A stretch of DNA of 7,595 bases from contig JBFGWM010000137.1 of assembly GCA_041588495.1 (NCBI GenBank), forward strand, positions 1-7,595, given 5' to 3'. The stretch comes from JBFGWM01 sp041588495 (GTDB taxonomy: Bacteria; Pseudomonadota; Gammaproteobacteria; Pseudomonadales; JBFGWM01). The notes beneath the pieces are model-generated. The model made no database searches, was not told the origin of the DNA, and saw only the letters and a list, made by a program, of their open reading frames with translations. Both the position numbers and the translations under genes were made by a program. Within the stretch, counting starts at the first letter, position 1. Each line of letters begins with the position of its first letter. Shown here one piece after another: positions 5,339 to 7,595 of the stretch.

Positions 5339-6115
5339 ATGCCAGCAATACCCGAAAATCTCCCCGAATCATCCACGCCAGGCACCGACCAGGTGCCTCG
5401 GCACGTGGCCATCATCATGGATGGTAACAACCGCTGGGCGCGCCAGCGCCGGCTTCCCGGGGTGGCCGGGCACCGCGCCGGGGTGGAATCGGTGCGCGCG
5501 GTGGTCGAGACCTGCGGGCGCCAGGAAATTCCCTACCTGACCCTGTTCGCCTTCAGCAGCGAGAACTGGCAGCGGCCGCCGCGCGAAGTCAGCGCCCTGA
5601 TGGACCTGTTTCTCAACGCCCTCGAGAAGGAAACCGCGCGTCTCCACGAGAACAACGTGCGCCTGCGCATTGTCGGTGACCGTTCGCGTTTCAGCGCGGT
5701 CCTGCGCCGGCGTATGGAGGAGGCGGAGGCCCTGACCGCCGACAATGACGCCCTGACCCTGAGCGTGGCCGCCAACTACGGCGGTCGCTGGGACATTGCC
5801 CAGGCCTGCGCCGCGGTCGCACGGGAAGCGCTATCCGGCCGCCTGCATTATGCTGAGATAGATCAGGAGGTGGTCGGCAGGTACATGAGCCTGTCCGATG
5901 TCCCGCCCCCGGACCTGTGCATCCGCACGGGGGGCGAGCACCGGATCAGCAATTTCCTGCTTTGGCAGTTTGCCTACACGGAACTGTATTTTACCGACAC
6001 CTACTGGCCCGACTTCCGCAAGGAGGCGATGTTGGCGGCATTGCAGGATTATGCGCGCCGCCAGCGACGTTTCGGGTTGACCAGTGAACAGGTGGAAGGA
6101 AAATCGACGTGCTGA
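5339..6115 (+). CDS. uppS: (2E,6E)-farnesyl-diphosphate-specific di-trans,poly-cis-undecaprenyl diphosphate synthase
   Basis: UppS (also called ispU) adds eight isopentenyl units in cis to farnesyl diphosphate, making the C55 carrier lipid for peptidoglycan and O-antigen. With the ATG at 5339 the product has 258 residues (E. coli 253). Motifs are HVAIIMDGNNRWARQ (22-36, catalytic metal-binding D28), GHRAG (44-48), LFAFSSENWQRP (69-80), AANYGGRWDI (144-153) and CIRTGGEHRISNFLLWQ (194-210), with metal ligand E215 in TELYFTD. Numbering runs a constant +2 from E. coli. The start is the weak point: in-frame ATG 5306 (+11 residues) and TTG 5279 (+20) are also open, and none has a convincing Shine-Dalgarno. 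I prefer 5339 because the length then fits the family. Its stop overlaps the cdsA start. Confidence 0.93.
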   Translation: MPAIPENLPESSTPGTDQVPRHVAIIMDGNNRWARQRRLPGVAGHRAGVESVRAVVETCGRQEIPYLTLFAFSSENWQRPPREVSALMDLFLNALEKETARLHENNVRLRIVGDRSRFSAVLRRRMEEAEALTADNDALTLSVAANYGGRWDIAQACAAVAREALSGRLHYAEIDQEVVGRYMSLSDVPPPDLCIRTGGEHRISNFLLWQFAYTELYFTDTYWPDFRKEAMLAALQDYARRQRRFGLTSEQVEGKSTC

Positions 6116-6912
6116 AACAACGAATCATCACCGCTCTGATTCTCGCGCCCATTGCCATCGGCGGCGTTTTTTTCCTGCCGCAGGTTCCGTTCGCATTTTT
6201 CATCGGCGCGATCATCATGGTCGGCGCCTGGGAATGGGCCAATCTCTCGGGCGTCGAGCAGCAGGGTGGCCGGATCGGCTACTCCGTGGCCGTCGGGGTG
6301 CTGCTGTACCTCGCCTGGAATCTTCCGAGTGCCTGGATTCTCGGGGTGGGCGCACTCTGGTGGGCGTTCTCCTTCCGCTGGGTGCTGGGCTACCCGGAAA
6401 GCGCGGAGACCTGGGGCGGGACGCCGCAGCGCCTCGGCATGGGCCTGCTGATCCTGGTGCCGGCGTTTTCCGGTTTCGTGACCCTCAAGTCCTACGAGAT
6501 GAGCGTGTGGCTGATTCTCTACCTGTTCGCCCTGGTCTGGGGGGCGGATATCGGCGCCTATTTCACCGGTCGGGCTCTCGGCAAGCGCAAGCTGGCGCCC
6601 AAGGTGAGCCCCGGGAAGTCCTGGGAGGGTGTCTATGGGGGGCTTGCGACCACCGCGGTGATCGCGGTGCTGGTCGGGTTCTATGCCGGATTACCGTTGT
6701 TCACGGTGTTCCTGCTGGTGGTGGTCACCCTGGTCACGGTCATGGTTTCGGTGCTCGGCGACCTCGTCGAGAGCATGGTGAAGCGCCACCGGGGCATGAA
6801 GGACAGCAGTCAGCTGTTGCCGGGCCACGGGGGCGTGATGGACCGCATCGACAGCCTGACCGCGGCGACGCCGGTGTTCGCGCTGGCCCTGATCATCTCC
6901 GGCTGGGCCTGA
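6109..6912 (+). CDS. cdsA: Phosphatidate cytidylyltransferase (CDP-diglyceride synthase)
   Basis: CdsA is an integral inner-membrane enzyme that makes CDP-diacylglycerol from phosphatidate and CTP, the branch point to all bacterial phospholipids. The product has 267 residues. It is mostly hydrophobic, with clear membrane segments near residues 7-45, 57-72, 76-94, 109-126, 132-152, 181-216 and 252-265. The cytidylyltransferase signature is complete at 222-248: SMVKRHRGMKD then LLPGHGGVMDRID, with the acidic and lysine residues expected for metal and CTP binding. GADIGAYFTGRALGKRKLAP (145-164) and VSPGKSWEG also match. The start is GTG at 6109, with AGGA (6097-6100) eight bases upstream; it overlaps the uppS stop by 7 bases, suggesting translational coupling. 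It is about 18 residues shorter than E. coli CdsA, mainly in the loop between early membrane segments (around 70-78). Confidence 0.97.
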   Translation: MLKQRIITALILAPIAIGGVFFLPQVPFAFFIGAIIMVGAWEWANLSGVEQQGGRIGYSVAVGVLLYLAWNLPSAWILGVGALWWAFSFRWVLGYPESAETWGGTPQRLGMGLLILVPAFSGFVTLKSYEMSVWLILYLFALVWGADIGAYFTGRALGKRKLAPKVSPGKSWEGVYGGLATTAVIAVLVGFYAGLPLFTVFLLVVVTLVTVMVSVLGDLVESMVKRHRGMKDSSQLLPGHGGVMDRIDSLTAATPVFALALIISGWA

Positions 6913-6931
6913 GGGGCCCGCCTCGATCTCC

Positions 6932-6951
6932 CCCGGCGGATATCGGCCGGG
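6932..6951 (+). other. Hairpin after cdsA, no T-tract
   Basis: CCCGGC (6932-6937) and GCCGGG (6946-6951) form a perfect 6-bp stem with the 8-base loop GGATATCG, 19 bases after the cdsA stop. Only two T follow. The rest of the 224-base cdsA-dxr gap is G+C-rich with no open frame resembling a protein that I recognise. Confidence 0.35.
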
Positions 6952-7020
6952 TTGACGGCGACCCGGTCCGGGGAGCGGCCTCCCGCCCGGGACAGAACTG
7001 GCATCCCGCCGGCAAGCGGC

Positions 7021-7049
7021 CTGCCCATGCAACGCCGCTCATGTAGAAT
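7021..7049 (+). promoter_or_regulatory. Possible internal promoter before dxr
   Basis: TAGAAT (7044-7049) matches five of six -10 bases and stands out in a G+C-rich gap. The base hexamer 17 bp upstream (CTGCCC, 7021-7026) matches the -35 consensus in only three. A transcript would begin near 7056, giving dxr an own supply of mRNA beside read-through from cdsA. Confidence 0.35.
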
Positions 7050-7122
7050 ACCCACTCCATGCTCACCGCGCCCTGTCCGGGCGCACCGGCTGGCGTGCAC
7101 CTGGCGCCACGCAGCCGCAACC

Positions 7123-7128
7123 GGGGAA
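7123..7128 (+). promoter_or_regulatory. Shine-Dalgarno that decides the dxr start
   Basis: GGGGAA lies 8 bases before the TTG at 7137. The earlier in-frame ATG (7059) and GTG (7095) have no comparable site, so this favours the TTG. Confidence 0.55.
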
Positions 7129-7136
7129 CTTCAGAT

Positions 7137-7595
7137 TTGGTCGTCCGCAAGCTTCCGTCGCCGGCACAGGTCACGGTCCTGGGCTCTACCGGATCCATCG
7201 GGGTCAGCACCCTCGACGTGATCGCCGCGCACCCGGAGCGTTTCCGGGTCTTTGCCCTGGCGGCCCACCGCAGTGTCGATGCGCTTCTCGAGCAGTGCCT
7301 GCGGCACGCGCCGCGGTTTGCCGCCATGGCCGACCCCGGCAGCGCCGGCCTGCTGCGCGAGCGACTGGAGGCGGCGGGCAGCCCGACCCGGGTGCTGGAC
7401 GGTGCGGCCGGGATCGAGGAAATAGCCGGCAACGCGGAGGCCGACGTGGTCATGGCGGCCATCGTCGGGGCTGCAGGGCTGCCCGGGGTGATGGCTGCCG
7501 CGCGCGCCGGTCGCCGTATCCTGCTGGCCAACAAGGAGGCGCTGGTGATGTCCGGGGCGCTCCTCTGTGAACTGGTCGAGCGCAATGGCGCCGAA
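7137..7595 (+). CDS. dxr: 1-deoxy-D-xylulose 5-phosphate reductoisomerase, N-terminal part (cut by window edge)
   Basis: Dxr (also ispC) rearranges and reduces DXP to 2-C-methyl-D-erythritol 4-phosphate with NADPH, the committed step of the MEP isoprenoid pathway. The window holds 153 codons of about 400. The NADPH-binding motif VLGSTGSIGVSTLDVI is at residues 14-29. VMAAIVGAAGLPG (105-117) and ILLANKEALV (128-137) match E. coli VMAAIVGAAGL and ILLANKESLV closely. The catalytic metal site (the DSEHNA region) lies beyond the edge. The start is taken as TTG 7137, giving MVVRKLPSPAQVTVLGS. The frame stays open back to ATG 7059, just after a TAG at 7044, which would add 26 Pro/Arg-rich residues unlike the family. 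Here dxr follows cdsA, whereas in E. coli it precedes uppS. Confidence 0.95.
   Translation, partial: MVVRKLPSPAQVTVLGSTGSIGVSTLDVIAAHPERFRVFALAAHRSVDALLEQCLRHAPRFAAMADPGSAGLLRERLEAAGSPTRVLDGAAGIEEIAGNAEADVVMAAIVGAAGLPGVMAAARAGRRILLANKEALVMSGALLCELVERNGAE

Noticed and set aside
6952..6980. TTGACG at 6952-6957 as a -35 element in the cdsA-dxr gap
   Set aside because: The hexamer matches five of six bases, but only G+C-rich sequence (GCGGCC) lies at the -10 distance.
6084..7046. A 320-codon plus-strand frame overlapping cdsA in another frame
   Set aside because: Gly/Arg/Pro-rich shadow of cdsA; the cdsA frame carries the full family signature.
1..7595. Mobile elements, CRISPR repeats, tRNA/rRNA genes, defence or toxin-antitoxin systems, or an undescribed system
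   Set aside because: I looked for repeat arrays, terminal inverted repeats, RNA gene signatures and foreign-looking genes. All coding space is taken by a conserved housekeeping cluster with uniform base composition.

Overview
The window is a high-G+C (roughly two thirds by eye) stretch of a bacterial chromosome. It carries a well-known housekeeping cluster, and every protein resembles its Gammaproteobacterial counterpart closely, with E. coli residue numbering preserved in Map and nearly so in the others. The order map / rpsB-tsf-pyrH-frr-uppS-cdsA-dxr is typical of Pseudomonas-like Gammaproteobacteria. E. coli instead has frr-dxr-uppS-cdsA. The high G+C suggests a high-GC gammaproteobacterium, but I cannot name a genus from this sequence alone.

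Left arm, minus strand (1-1886): map (methionine aminopeptidase, complete) is followed after 4 bases by glnD (PII uridylyltransferase). Only the first 370 codons of glnD are inside the window. The two genes read away from rpsB and are probably co-transcribed.

Centre (1887-2145): a 259-base divergent control region. It holds an extended -10 promoter with a G+C-rich discriminator pointing at rpsB, a weaker possible map promoter on the other strand, two short perfect inverted repeats, and a roughly 155-nt structured rpsB leader. The leader has the position and size of the t44 / ribosomal protein S2 leader RNA of Gammaproteobacteria.

Right arm, plus strand (2146-7595): rpsB (S2), tsf (EF-Ts), pyrH (UMP kinase), frr (ribosome recycling factor), uppS (undecaprenyl diphosphate synthase), cdsA (CDP-diglyceride synthase) and the first 153 codons of dxr (DXP reductoisomerase). 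The early genes serve translation and UTP supply; the later ones serve isoprenoid, wall-carrier lipid and phospholipid synthesis. Dxr feeds the MEP pathway whose C5 products are the substrate of UppS. Four gene junctions contain perfect G+C-rich hairpins with no following T-tract, so I see no classical intrinsic terminator in the window and the arm may be read through as one long operon.

I found no mobile element, CRISPR array, tRNA, rRNA, toxin-antitoxin pair or undescribed system. The parts most worth attention are the rpsB leader with its competing helices, the overlapping divergent promoters, the hairpins at gene junctions, and the uncertain starts of uppS and dxr.
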